DNA of 64,000 nucleotides from Blastocatellia bacterium. Its GTDB lineage: Bacteria > Acidobacteriota > Blastocatellia > UBA7656. The stretch spans positions 1-64,000 of the forward strand of contig DATENM010000064.1 in NCBI GenBank assembly GCA_035275065.1. Reading direction: 5' to 3'. Positions 1-8,188 of the stretch are shown one piece after another (within the stretch, counting starts at the first letter, position 1; every line of letters starts with the position of its first letter). Position numbers and translations under genes: made by a program. Under the pieces are notes generated by a model, which was not told the DNA's origin, ran no database searches, and saw nothing but the letters and a program-made list of their open reading frames with translations.

Positions 1-41
1 CATGTCGCGGCGGCGTTTTTCAACAGCGCTTTTTTAGCCAT
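1..41 (-). CDS. 5' end of a truncated gene, product unknown
   Basis: Reading leftward, an ATG at 41 follows a strong Shine-Dalgarno (GGAGG, 9 nt upstream). The first residues are MAKKALLKNAAAT before the window ends. Thirteen residues are too few for a family call. The lysine/alanine-rich start could belong to a small cytosolic or DNA-binding protein, but this is only a guess. The promoter-side DNA carries a duplicated 16-bp motif, described separately. Confidence 0.5.
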   Translation of the reverse strand, partial: MAKKALLKNAAAT

Positions 42-85
42 TTCAAGTGACCTCCAGAATCCGTTTTCTTATAGAATACTGTTCT

Positions 86-126
86 GGATGTGCTTGCACT
101 TACCTGTTTCGGATGTGCTTGCACTT
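86..126. repeat. 16-bp direct repeat, period 25, possible operator pair
   Basis: GGATGTGCTTGCACTT occurs at 86-101 and again at 111-126. Each copy contains the dyad GTGC-TT-GCAC. The pair lies 45 to 85 bp upstream of the truncated leftward gene, a position that suits two binding sites for a dimeric regulator. That role is inferred. Confidence 0.45.
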
Positions 127-157
127 GTCCGATTGCGCTACATCTATATAAACCGCG

Positions 158-2098
158 CTAGTGAGGCTTCTCCATCTGGGCGCGCACCCGCCTTAAATTC
201 TCGCGCGCCTCGCGGTGCTGTGGATTGATGCGCAGCGCCTCTTCAAAGTGAGCCCTCGCTTGCGCCCAGTCGCCGCGAATGGCGAAGACCTTGCCAAGGT
301 TGTTGTGCGCCTCGTCGGCTTGCGAATCGAGGCGCAGCGCTTGTTCAAACTGCGCCGCGGCCTCGGTCAAATGGCCCTGAGTTGCCAGGGCTTCGCCGAG
401 GTGATTGTGCGCCCCTGCGTCGTCGGGCTGAAGACGCAAGACCTCGTTGAAATGCGTAATCGCTTCCTCGATTCGGCCTTGCGACAACAGCAAGGTGCCG
501 AGATTGTAGTGCGGGTTGGCGTAGTCGGGCCTGAGGCGCAGGGCTTCGCGAAATTCACGGATGGCGTCATCTACCTGACCCAGAGCTTGCAGCGCCGCGC
601 CGAGATTGGTGCGCGCCAACGCATCGTCGGGCCGCGCCTCAACCGCGGCGCGAAAATGGCCGAGCGCCTCTTCCGTCCGGCCCTCGGATAAGCAGACCGA
701 GCCGAGATTGAAGTGGGCGGTGAAGTCGTCCGGATACTTCCGCAGCCGCTGTCGCATCAGCGCTTCCTGTAAAACAATCCGCGCGTCATCGCGGCTGCGC
801 GGCAAGACCTGAACCCAGAGATGGCCCATCTCGTCGGCAGAGCGGTTGCCGGCGACGACGCGCCGCGGCGGCGAGTTCGGATTGCGCACGTTGGCCGCGG
901 AGTTGTCGTAAGTGTAGCGCATCGAAATGATCGAGCCTTTGGGTAGAAAGATCGGTTTGACGTAATGATAGACCGCCTGCCAGTTGATGTCCCAATTGGC
1001 AATCTTGATGAGCCATTTGCGTGTGCCATCGGGCAATGTCGCGAAGCCTTGAATCTCTTTGCCGAGGTAGTGCGCGTGCGGGTAGACGCCGAGCACGTCA
1101 ACGTCTACGGGCAGCTCGAACTCATCGGTGACGACGAAATCTTTCTTGCCCGGCGGAATATCGATCATGCCGTCATGCTCAAGCTGTAACAGCATGGGAA
1201 AGCGCGTCGGCGGCTGGTCTGTGAAATACAGGCCGATGCTGGCTTGAATCATCTCCGGCTTGCCCGAAGGCTTCAGGTGCAGGTTCAAAATCAGATCGGT
1301 GCCTTTGTCTACTTGCCATGCCATATCCTCAGGCTCGCTGGCCTGCGGCGTCCCCGGCTTCCAAAACAGGAAGTGGCTGTCGGGGTCGAAATTCTCGGAC
1401 TCGACGCGCACATCCATGCCGGCAAAGCCGACTTCCTGATCTTGCGCATCGAGGCGACGAAATGACCGGGTTCGATCAACCAAGAGATTGGCATGGTGGA
1501 CGACCTGTTTATTGCCGGGAAGAATCTCGACGGCTTTGACATAGCGCGTCGTCGCGACCGGGATGGGAATAACGAAGTTGCGAAAGACGTCCGGGCCGTC
1601 GGCCGCAAGCTTGTAGGCTTGCGGCATGGTGACGATCAGATCGGGCGGGCCGAGTTGCCAGCCGGCGGTGAATCGCGGCACGGGCGGCAAATCTGCCGGC
1701 GCGCCTTCGATTGCGCCCTGCGCCAGCCATTGCCTGAGGACGGCGATCTGCTCGTCGCTCAAACGGCGCGCGCCAACAAACTCGGCATAGCCCGGCTCAG
1801 GCAGCCACGGCGGCATATAGCGGCTCTCGGTGACGGCGACGATCTGCTGGGCGCGCTTCTTGACGTCCTGAAAACTGAGCAGGCTGAATGGCGCGGGGCC
1901 GCCGGGATGATGGCAGGCGGCGCAATTCTGAAAAACGATGGGCGCAATGTCTTTGTTGAATGTCCGAGGGCCGGGCGGCGGCGAAGAAGGCGTCGGCATG
2001 AAGTTTGACCGCGCCTGTCCGGCGAGCGCCATCAGGTTGAAGACCACCGCACTTATGAAAATGGCACGGGGAATAATGGGAGTGAATGTCCTGCTCAT
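158..2098 (-). CDS. secreted cytochrome c / PHM-like copper domain / TPR protein
   Basis: A 646-aa protein with an N-terminal signal segment (hydrophobic stretch at about 11-27). A class-I haem site CAACH lies at 59-63 and a possible Met ligand at about 95 (RYMPPW). The middle part looks like the peptidylglycine monooxygenase-type copper fold: HH at 201-202, His274 (LHLKPSG) and HAH at 341-343, with a late SMRY motif that could supply the Met ligand. Five TPR units fill about 450-640. Related acidobacterial and planctomycete proteins are annotated as cytochrome c or ascorbate-dependent monooxygenase-like proteins, and their substrates are unknown. A periplasmic redox role is inferred. It lies 123 bp downstream of the TonB receptor on the same strand, with a hairpin between. 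The start codon has only a weak Shine-Dalgarno. Confidence 0.8.
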   Translation of the reverse strand: MSRTFTPIIPRAIFISAVVFNLMALAGQARSNFMPTPSSPPPGPRTFNKDIAPIVFQNCAACHHPGGPAPFSLLSFQDVKKRAQQIVAVTESRYMPPWLPEPGYAEFVGARRLSDEQIAVLRQWLAQGAIEGAPADLPPVPRFTAGWQLGPPDLIVTMPQAYKLAADGPDVFRNFVIPIPVATTRYVKAVEILPGNKQVVHHANLLVDRTRSFRRLDAQDQEVGFAGMDVRVESENFDPDSHFLFWKPGTPQASEPEDMAWQVDKGTDLILNLHLKPSGKPEMIQASIGLYFTDQPPTRFPMLLQLEHDGMIDIPPGKKDFVVTDEFELPVDVDVLGVYPHAHYLGKEIQGFATLPDGTRKWLIKIANWDINWQAVYHYVKPIFLPKGSIISMRYTYDNSAANVRNPNSPPRRVVAGNRSADEMGHLWVQVLPRSRDDARIVLQEALMRQRLRKYPDDFTAHFNLGSVCLSEGRTEEALGHFRAAVEARPDDALARTNLGAALQALGQVDDAIREFREALRLRPDYANPHYNLGTLLLSQGRIEEAITHFNEVLRLQPDDAGAHNHLGEALATQGHLTEAAAQFEQALRLDSQADEAHNNLGKVFAIRGDWAQARAHFEEALRINPQHREARENLRRVRAQMEKPH

Positions 2099-2161
2099 GA
2101 ATTGACTACAGGCTGGAGCGCGAGTTGTCGCCTACCTTGATCCCGCTTGCTAAAGAAAGGG

Positions 2162-2201
2162 GTGGCTGACCTGAAGCGCTCGCGCGCCGCAGATCAGCCA
2201 C
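2162..2201 (-). terminator. hairpin downstream of the TonB receptor gene
   Basis: GTGGCTGA (2162-2169) pairs with TCAGCCAC (2194-2201). The stem extends to 11 bp with one mismatch. On the minus strand it is followed by a pyrimidine run (CCCCTTTCTTT), which suits a weak intrinsic terminator about 20 nt after the receptor stop codon. Confidence 0.5.
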
Positions 2202-2221
2202 ACGGGTTCAGCCAGTCGAGA

Positions 2222-5200
2222 CTAGAATAGGAATCTTAGCCCGAACTGGAACTGTCGCATGGTCGCGCCGGTGGCAAGACCATTGATGTGGCCGGCGTTG
2301 CTGCCGCAATCAACGCAGCTATCAGGCTGGCCGAGATTGACGTGGTTGAAAGCATTGAAGGACTCGATGCGGAATTCGAGCTTCTTGCTTTCCGAGATGT
2401 GGAAGTTCTTGAACAGCGACGCATCGGTATTGAAGAAGTGCGGCCCACGCAAGCTGTTGCGCTCGACGTTGCCGAACTGTCCCGGTGCCGCCTTGGCCCA
2501 CGGCGAGCCGGCCCCGATGCCGACCGCGAACCAGTTTTGCTGCGTGCGCTGGCCATCAGGGTCGCCGACCAGATCAGGCTGGCACGGGCCAGCGTTGACC
2601 GAGCAGTTGGCGCCCGACACCGAAGGCGTGAACGGCAGACCGCTCGACCACGTGGTGATGGTGTTGAGCTGCCAGCCGCCGAAGATGAGGTCTACCGTCT
2701 TCGAGGCATTCCCCAACAGCGCCTTGCCACGGCCAATCGGCAAATCCCACACGTCCGAGAACAGGAAGACGTGCGTGCGGTCTTCGTCGGTCGGGCCGCG
2801 ACCGATTTCGCGGTTGTAGGGGAAGTAGTTGTCCGAGTTGTTCAGCGCCCGCGCAAACGTGTAGTGCGCCAGGATGCTGAGGCCCGAGAAGCGCGTCTCG
2901 AACTTCGTCTGCAAGGCGTTGTAACGGTTGTCGGCGCAGTTGCAGAAGAAGTCGATGCCCTGCGTCCAGCCATACTTGCTAAAGAACGGCTTGCGCAGGT
3001 TCGCATCCGGCTGCGACAGGTTGCTGACCGGTTGGTTGACGTTGAAGGCCGGGCCGTTGCCGGCAAAGACGTGCGTGCCCTTGTTGCCGACATAGCCGAT
3101 TTCGACCGACGTATTCTGTTTCAACTGATGCTGCACGGTGACGTTCCAGGCATCAACCGTCGGCAGCGTCTGGGTGAACGGCCTGGCGCGCGCGAAGATG
3201 CCGTTGGGCAACGGCAGCTTGCCGTTGTCAGGCACTGCCGGGAAGAACGGCGCCGGCGGGCCGCTCGCCAGGGTGAAGACGCGGGCGAAAGAAGAAGTCG
3301 CCAGGTCCTGCTGTTGCAGCACCGGCAGGTTCTGCGTCACCGTGTGGCCGAAGAGCGAGCCGAAGACGCCGATGTCAAAGCTACGACCATAGCCGGCGCG
3401 AATGACTGTCTTCTCTGTCCACTGGTAGGCGATGCCCAACCGCGGCGCCAACGCCTTGTAGGTCGGGTCGACGTTGAAGTGGCGATTGACGTCGCCGACG
3501 CCGCCGACAAACAACAGGCCGGTGTCGAGGTTCAGCAAGCTGCCGTCGCCATCTTCTTTGACGCGCTCAGGGAAAATCAGCTCCCAGCGCAGGCCGTAGT
3601 TGATCGTCAGCTTCTGCGTCGCGCGCCAGGTGTCCTGACCGTAGAAGAACCAGCGGCGCTGACGCTCAGCCGCCGTGGTGGTCCTGCCGACATAACGCTG
3701 GAAGTTGCTGACATCGCCGAGCAGGAAGGTCGCAATTCCCAATCCTTCGGTGCGGATCGTTCCATCCGCATTGAAGTCAGAGGTGCGGCCCGGCTCGAAG
3801 CGCAACTGGCCGGCGCGGTGTGCATCCGACGGGACGCGCAGGTTCATCGCGTAACGAATGTCGGCGCCCGTCTTGAAGGTGTGGTTGCTCTGGATGAAGT
3901 TCCAGTTGTTAACGAACTGGAACTGCTGCTCTTGCTGATCGAGCGGGCAGTTGCACTGGTTGACGTCCAGAGAGTAGCCGAACTTGAAGCCGCCCAGGCC
4001 GCGGATGCCGAAATCCGGCATGCCGGTGGTGAAGACGTCATCAATGTTGAGGCCCGGAATACCGGCATCCGCCGCCGGCGTCGTCCCCACGCCGCCCGGC
4101 GCAACGTTCACCCGGTAGCGGAGGAAGCCGAAGCGGAAGTCGGTGATCGTCTTGGTGCTCAAAGTGTAGTCGAAGCCGAAGGCCACCGACTGGTTGCGCA
4201 CCGACGACGTGCCGGAGAAGAAGATATTATCGAAGGCCGGGCCGCCGAGCAGCGTGCCGAAAGCGCCGGGGCCGGACTTATCGTAACGCGCGAAGCTGTA
4301 GCGCCCGAACAGGTGCAGCTTCTCGCTCCAGAAGTGGTCGTCGCGAATGTCGAACTGATCGCTGTTGAAGGCTTCGATGCCCGAGGCGCTGTAATTGTTC
4401 TCGATGCCGGGCCGGTTCGGCGGCGGCAGCATGTTGATGAGCGTCAGGGCTTGCGGCGACAGGCGATTGTTCGGAATGCGCGCGCCGGCAAAGGCCACGC
4501 GCCCGACGCCCGTGCTTGAGCCGGTCAGCGGATCAAAGATGGTGCGGCCATACTCGCTGAGGTCGCCCTTGCGCGCCAGCAACGTCGGCACCGTCGTCAG
4601 CACCGAGCCGCCATTCTTGCGGCGCGTCCCTTGATAGTCGCCGAAGATGAAGTTTTTATCCTTCTTGAGCTTCCACCCGAAAGCGCCGCCGAACTGGTTC
4701 CACAGCGTGTCGGGGATGGCTCTGCCGGTAAGCGAGTTGGGCGCGGATTGCGAGAACGGGTTGCGGGCGCTGGTTTCGTCATTGCGGCGAAACTCAAACA
4801 AGCTGCCGTGCGGCTCGTTGCTGCCCGACTTGGTTTGCGCCGTGACGACGCCGGCGATGGCCAGGCCGAACTCGGCGTCATAATTCTGCGTGGTGATCTT
4901 CGACTCGACCGTCGACTCCAGCGTCGGGTTGATGACGATGATGCCGAGAATCGGGTCCTGGTTGTCGGTGCCGTCCAATTGGAACGACGTGCCGCTGAAG
5001 TGCTGCCCGTTCACCATGATCTGCACAGAGCCTTGTGGGTTTTCGCTCGAGGCGTGCTGCCAGCCGAGTTGTTGGGTGCCCGGCGTCAGCAGCAGAAACT
5101 TGGTGAAGTTGCGGTCGAGGATCGGCAGTTCTTCGAGTTGCCGCGTATTGAAGGTCGTCGCCACGTCGGCGCGGTCGGTTTTCAGAGAGAGTTGCTGGGC

Positions 5201-5575
5201 GTCGGCGGTGACGTTGACCTGTTCGGTCATCGCGCCCACTTCCATGGCGAAGTCGGTGCGCGCCCCGACGTCCGCCTTGACCTCCACCTCCTGGGTTACG
5301 CCCTTGTAACCCTGCGCTTCGATCTTCACGCTGTATCTGCCGGGGATGAGGTGGGTGACGTTGTAATTCCCCGACTCGTTAGTCTTCACGGTCGTCGAGG
5401 TGTTTTTGGCGATGTCGGTGACCGTCACTGTCGCATCGGCCACAGCGGCCCCTTGCGGGTCAGTGACGGTGCCAGCAATACTCCCGTAAACAGCCTGCGC
5501 CCGGCTGTCGACAGACAGAGCTGTCAGCAGCAGCAGCAGGCTGAATATCAGCAACGGCATTGCCTTTCTTAGCAT
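2222..5575 (-). CDS. TonB-dependent receptor with CarboxypepD regulatory domain
   Basis: An outer-membrane receptor of 1117 aa. The ATG at 5575 is preferred over an upstream in-frame start at 5662. It follows GGGAGG by about 8 nt and gives a clean signal peptide (MLRKAMPLLIFSLLLLL). The mature N-terminus is a carboxypeptidase regulatory-like beta-sandwich (GSIAGTVTDPQG, ending near the QVNVTAD segment), as in Oar-like receptors of Acidobacteria and myxobacteria. A plug domain follows (ELPILDRNFTKFLLLTPG), then a long beta-barrel ending in the aromatic GLRFLF. In these families the substrate is often unknown; oligosaccharides or peptides are usual guesses. No TonB, ExbB or SusD-like gene is adjacent. 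Confidence 0.9.
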   Translation of the reverse strand: MLRKAMPLLIFSLLLLLTALSVDSRAQAVYGSIAGTVTDPQGAAVADATVTVTDIAKNTSTTVKTNESGNYNVTHLIPGRYSVKIEAQGYKGVTQEVEVKADVGARTDFAMEVGAMTEQVNVTADAQQLSLKTDRADVATTFNTRQLEELPILDRNFTKFLLLTPGTQQLGWQHASSENPQGSVQIMVNGQHFSGTSFQLDGTDNQDPILGIIVINPTLESTVESKITTQNYDAEFGLAIAGVVTAQTKSGSNEPHGSLFEFRRNDETSARNPFSQSAPNSLTGRAIPDTLWNQFGGAFGWKLKKDKNFIFGDYQGTRRKNGGSVLTTVPTLLARKGDLSEYGRTIFDPLTGSSTGVGRVAFAGARIPNNRLSPQALTLINMLPPPNRPGIENNYSASGIEAFNSDQFDIRDDHFWSEKLHLFGRYSFARYDKSGPGAFGTLLGGPAFDNIFFSGTSSVRNQSVAFGFDYTLSTKTITDFRFGFLRYRVNVAPGGVGTTPAADAGIPGLNIDDVFTTGMPDFGIRGLGGFKFGYSLDVNQCNCPLDQQEQQFQFVNNWNFIQSNHTFKTGADIRYAMNLRVPSDAHRAGQLRFEPGRTSDFNADGTIRTEGLGIATFLLGDVSNFQRYVGRTTTAAERQRRWFFYGQDTWRATQKLTINYGLRWELIFPERVKEDGDGSLLNLDTGLLFVGGVGDVNRHFNVDPTYKALAPRLGIAYQWTEKTVIRAGYGRSFDIGVFGSLFGHTVTQNLPVLQQQDLATSSFARVFTLASGPPAPFFPAVPDNGKLPLPNGIFARARPFTQTLPTVDAWNVTVQHQLKQNTSVEIGYVGNKGTHVFAGNGPAFNVNQPVSNLSQPDANLRKPFFSKYGWTQGIDFFCNCADNRYNALQTKFETRFSGLSILAHYTFARALNNSDNYFPYNREIGRGPTDEDRTHVFLFSDVWDLPIGRGKALLGNASKTVDLIFGGWQLNTITTWSSGLPFTPSVSGANCSVNAGPCQPDLVGDPDGQRTQQNWFAVGIGAGSPWAKAAPGQFGNVERNSLRGPHFFNTDASLFKNFHISESKKLEFRIESFNAFNHVNLGQPDSCVDCGSNAGHINGLATGATMRQFQFGLRFLF

Positions 5576-6211
5576 AAGTGGTGCCTCCCGAAATCTGCCC
5601 TCGACCTGCGCAGAGGCAAAGGGCAAGTTAGAAGTTAGGCAAACAGCAAATGGGATGCTCAACTCGCATGAGTTCCAGGGGTACTGAGAGCCTGATTAAC
5701 GGTAACTGTGGTACAGCGTCTTGGCGGCGCTGCTAATTAGCGACCGCTTGCTTCGGGCGGTCGCCGCGGATGACTCCAGAGCGTATTGGTTTAGGGCCGT
5801 CTGCCGCGGCCTTTCGGTTGCGTCTCGCCTCTCACGCAACCGCTTATAGGATTGCACGTCCTTCCGGTTGTGCCCCAGATCATCAGCGATGTTATGAAGG
5901 CCGTTGATTTGGGACCTGCACCTGACTCCCCACTCTGCTAGAAAGTGGCTTCCGTTCTATCACATCCTCATGAAAGCTGTCAAGCATGCGCGCCATGCCG
6001 CTCAACCCTTTGCCTGAGCAGAATGAGGCTGGCGGATTTCGCGACAGGGCGCTGCGGTTAAGGCCAACGGCCATCGCTCAAAGACCTATTCACCCGCGGG
6101 TCGAGCTGTCATATCAGATTGTCAGGCAGGCGGCGGGCGCGGCTATCGCGGCGCGCATCTGCGCCAGGGCCGAAACCTCACCGGGAGCAGCCGGCTTGCC
6201 GAGGCTCAGCC
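5576..6211. other. long leader/intergenic region with two strong hairpins
   Basis: About 630 bp without a convincing gene. Two perfect stems are visible: GCGACCGC/GCGGTCGC (5740-5764, 8 bp) and CGGTTGCGT/ACGCAACCG (5815-5842, 9 bp). Both could fold in a long 5' leader of the TonB receptor gene. No known riboswitch was recognised. Short open frames here (for example 5892-6074 minus) lack a start context and family features. Confidence 0.4.
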
Positions 6212-6802
6212 TTACGGTTCCGAAATGTAGCAGCCGATGGCGGTGGTGGTTTCAGAGGCTACCGCTTTGCCCTGAAGGATCGCATCCAAAGCCGCCTCAA
6301 GATCATGGATGGTTGGCGCGGGCCGTGTCTTGCCGAACGCGACGAAGCGGTTATCGATGCGGCCACGGTAAACCCGGCGTCCGGCGACGAAGACGGCGGC
6401 CTCCGGGGTGACGCGCACGCCTGCGAGCTTGACCAGCGCGTGCCGCGGGTCGCGCAAGACCTCCAGGCGATAGTCATACGCTTTGAGGTGCTGACGAATC
6501 ATCTCGACCGATTCGTCCGCGTCCGTGTAGACCAGCCGGAAGCCGACGCCGCGCCCGGCAAACTTCTGATGGAGGCGGCGGACTTCGGGCGCGTAGCGAT
6601 TCGAGATCGGGCAATCGGTGCGAACGAAGAGAAAAACCACCGCCTTCGACCCCCTGGTCTGAAGCGGGTCAACCTCTTGGCCGGTTAGATCGAGCAGGCG
6701 CAACGGCGCGGGCGGGTTCTGGCGCGCCGCGCCGCCAGCCGCCAGCAACATAACGACAATAAAGGTTGCGGTGAATCGCCGTGTGAATAGACGCGATAAC
6801 AA
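6212..6802 (-). CDS. secreted redoxin / thioredoxin-like protein
   Basis: A 196-aa protein with a signal peptide (about 1-27) and a thioredoxin fold of the AhpC/TlpA-like redoxin group. It contains FVRTDCPISNRYAPE with a single N-terminal cysteine instead of CXXC, the cis-Pro region RVTPEAAVF, and a C-terminal IGCYI cysteine near residue 192. This pattern is common in acidobacterial redoxins found near cytochrome c/PHM-like proteins, so it may act with the haem/copper protein at 158-2098. The start is a TTG at 6802, supported by GGAGG 7 nt upstream; no ATG is well placed. A leftward promoter lies just upstream. Confidence 0.8.
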   Translation of the reverse strand: MLSRLFTRRFTATFIVVMLLAAGGAARQNPPAPLRLLDLTGQEVDPLQTRGSKAVVFLFVRTDCPISNRYAPEVRRLHQKFAGRGVGFRLVYTDADESVEMIRQHLKAYDYRLEVLRDPRHALVKLAGVRVTPEAAVFVAGRRVYRGRIDNRFVAFGKTRPAPTIHDLEAALDAILQGKAVASETTTAIGCYISEP

Positions 6803-6840
6803 AACAGGGCCTCCGGCGCGCAGTTGAATCGGGCAGCGCC

Positions 6841-6870
6841 ATTATAACGCGAATCAATTTCATTTGGAAA
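6841..6870 (-). promoter_or_regulatory. predicted sigma-70-type promoter of the redoxin gene
   Basis: On the minus strand the -10 is TATAAT (6846-6841, consensus). TTTCCA (6870-6865) serves as -35 with an 18-nt spacer. The start site would be near 6834, about 32 nt before the TTG start. Confidence 0.5.
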
Positions 6871-6892
6871 AAGCCGCCGCGACAGGCGCTGG

Positions 6893-6921
6893 TTGCGGGC
6901 ATCAAAACCCTATGGTATAAC
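6893..6921 (+). promoter_or_regulatory. predicted promoter of the 7.0-16.5 kb operon
   Basis: TTGCGG (6893-6898), a 17-nt spacer and TATAAC (6916-6921) face rightward. They are back-to-back with the redoxin promoter. The first gene of the operon starts about 125 nt downstream of the predicted start site. Confidence 0.5.
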
Positions 6922-7054
6922 ATACGCCCGGTGAAGGGGTTGCCTTACCTGACTGGCCTCTCTCACCGCCCGACGGTTGTCGTCCTTTTAGCAAGCTTTT
7001 TCCCGCAGTTTCAAACAGCAGTTTAACCTAATCAGTTCTCAAGGGGGTGGGTTG

Positions 7055-8146
7055 ATGCCAGCGCTGACGCTACTGTCATGGAATATTAGAACTCTCGGCC
7101 CATCGAAGGTCGGTGAATTCGAGGCAGATGATCGCGGACGGTTTGTCCCCTACACCGGGCGCCGGCCACGGCCACCCCAGATGTCGGCGTTGCTACGGAC
7201 GATTGGCGAAAACGTAGAGATGCTTGGCGCCGACATCGTCTCGGTGCTGGAAGTGTGCGGTAGCACCGCCGCGGGCTTCAGGAAACTATTTTTGAGAGCG
7301 GTCAAAAAAACGACGTTCGTCAATTGGACCGTCCAACTGGTACCGTCTAACAAGAATGATGTCTACTTTATTGCCTACCGCAGGGGGCGCGGATTCGATG
7401 TCCTGCGTGACAGCAACGGTCAGGTGGTTAAGGGCCTGACTCACAAGGACATTGACGGCAACGACCTGAACTTTGCGTCGTCGACGGTGGGGCGCGGGGG
7501 CCGCTGGCCGGGTTACGTCGCCTTCCGTACCACGGCAGGCACCATCTTCACGGTCATCTGCTATCACGCCTGCAAGGGGGGCAATAATCAGGACAATGGG
7601 ATCATCAACATTGCCAACGTCGCGCCGGTCAGGCAGATCGTCGTTGACGGGGTGGACACGCCGGTTCCGGTCTCTGTCGTCAGCGGCGACTTCAACGTCA
7701 ATTACCTCACCTCCCCAGCTGCTTACACAAACGTCACCAACGCGGCACAGGGCTGGGCCGCCACACCGGCGGTGCCGTTTGCGTCCGGCGACAACGCCAA
7801 AACCTCGCTGGTGCGCGACAACCCTGCCGCCGCCGCCCCGACTTCACTAACCTTCCGCGTCAATGCCTACGACAACATCTTCGCCCACAACTCAGCGCTC
7901 AGCGAGGGACAGGTTCAGGATACGATTAACGAGTTCGTCAACCCCGTGGGCGGCGGTGGCGGCCTGAGCAGTCTCCAGCAGTGCGCCGGAAGGTTTGATA
8001 TCAATACCCTCAACGCGCGGCTTGCGATAAGGCCGCAATTCGGCAAGGTCACAACGAACCCGCCGACCAACGTCACCGACGCCTGGCGTATCTACTACCG
8101 CATCGTCAGCGACCACTTGCCGGTCTATGCAACCTTCGATGTCTGA
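7055..8146 (+). CDS. endonuclease/exonuclease/phosphatase (EEP) family protein
   Basis: A 363-aa protein with the EEP (DNase I-like) signature in order: SWNIRTLG near the start, ADIVSVLEV with the metal-binding Glu, the CYHA catalytic-His region, SGDFNVN, YDNIF, and the terminal SDHLPVYATF. All usual catalytic positions appear present. A metal-dependent phosphodiesterase activity is expected on nucleic acid, lipid or another phosphoester; the substrate cannot be read. No signal peptide is seen. The ATG at 7055 has a GGGGG run 7 nt upstream; a TTG directly before it is the alternative. It heads a co-directional set with 26 to 42-bp gaps to the next three genes, so co-transcription is likely. 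Confidence 0.85.
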   Translation: MPALTLLSWNIRTLGPSKVGEFEADDRGRFVPYTGRRPRPPQMSALLRTIGENVEMLGADIVSVLEVCGSTAAGFRKLFLRAVKKTTFVNWTVQLVPSNKNDVYFIAYRRGRGFDVLRDSNGQVVKGLTHKDIDGNDLNFASSTVGRGGRWPGYVAFRTTAGTIFTVICYHACKGGNNQDNGIINIANVAPVRQIVVDGVDTPVPVSVVSGDFNVNYLTSPAAYTNVTNAAQGWAATPAVPFASGDNAKTSLVRDNPAAAAPTSLTFRVNAYDNIFAHNSALSEGQVQDTINEFVNPVGGGGGLSSLQQCAGRFDINTLNARLAIRPQFGKVTTNPPTNVTDAWRIYYRIVSDHLPVYATFDV

Positions 8147-8188
8147 TCCCCTATCGTGCGCTGCGTCCGGGACGAGAAAGCCGATTTA

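Noticed and set aside
2288..4519. Long plus-strand open frame (743 codons) opposite the TonB receptor
   Set aside because: Antisense shadow of a GC-rich gene. Composition is Arg/Ala/Glu/Val-rich without domains; the receptor on the other strand is clear.
5892..6074. 60-codon minus-strand frame upstream of the TonB receptor
   Set aside because: No ribosome site and no recognisable pattern; more likely part of the leader region.
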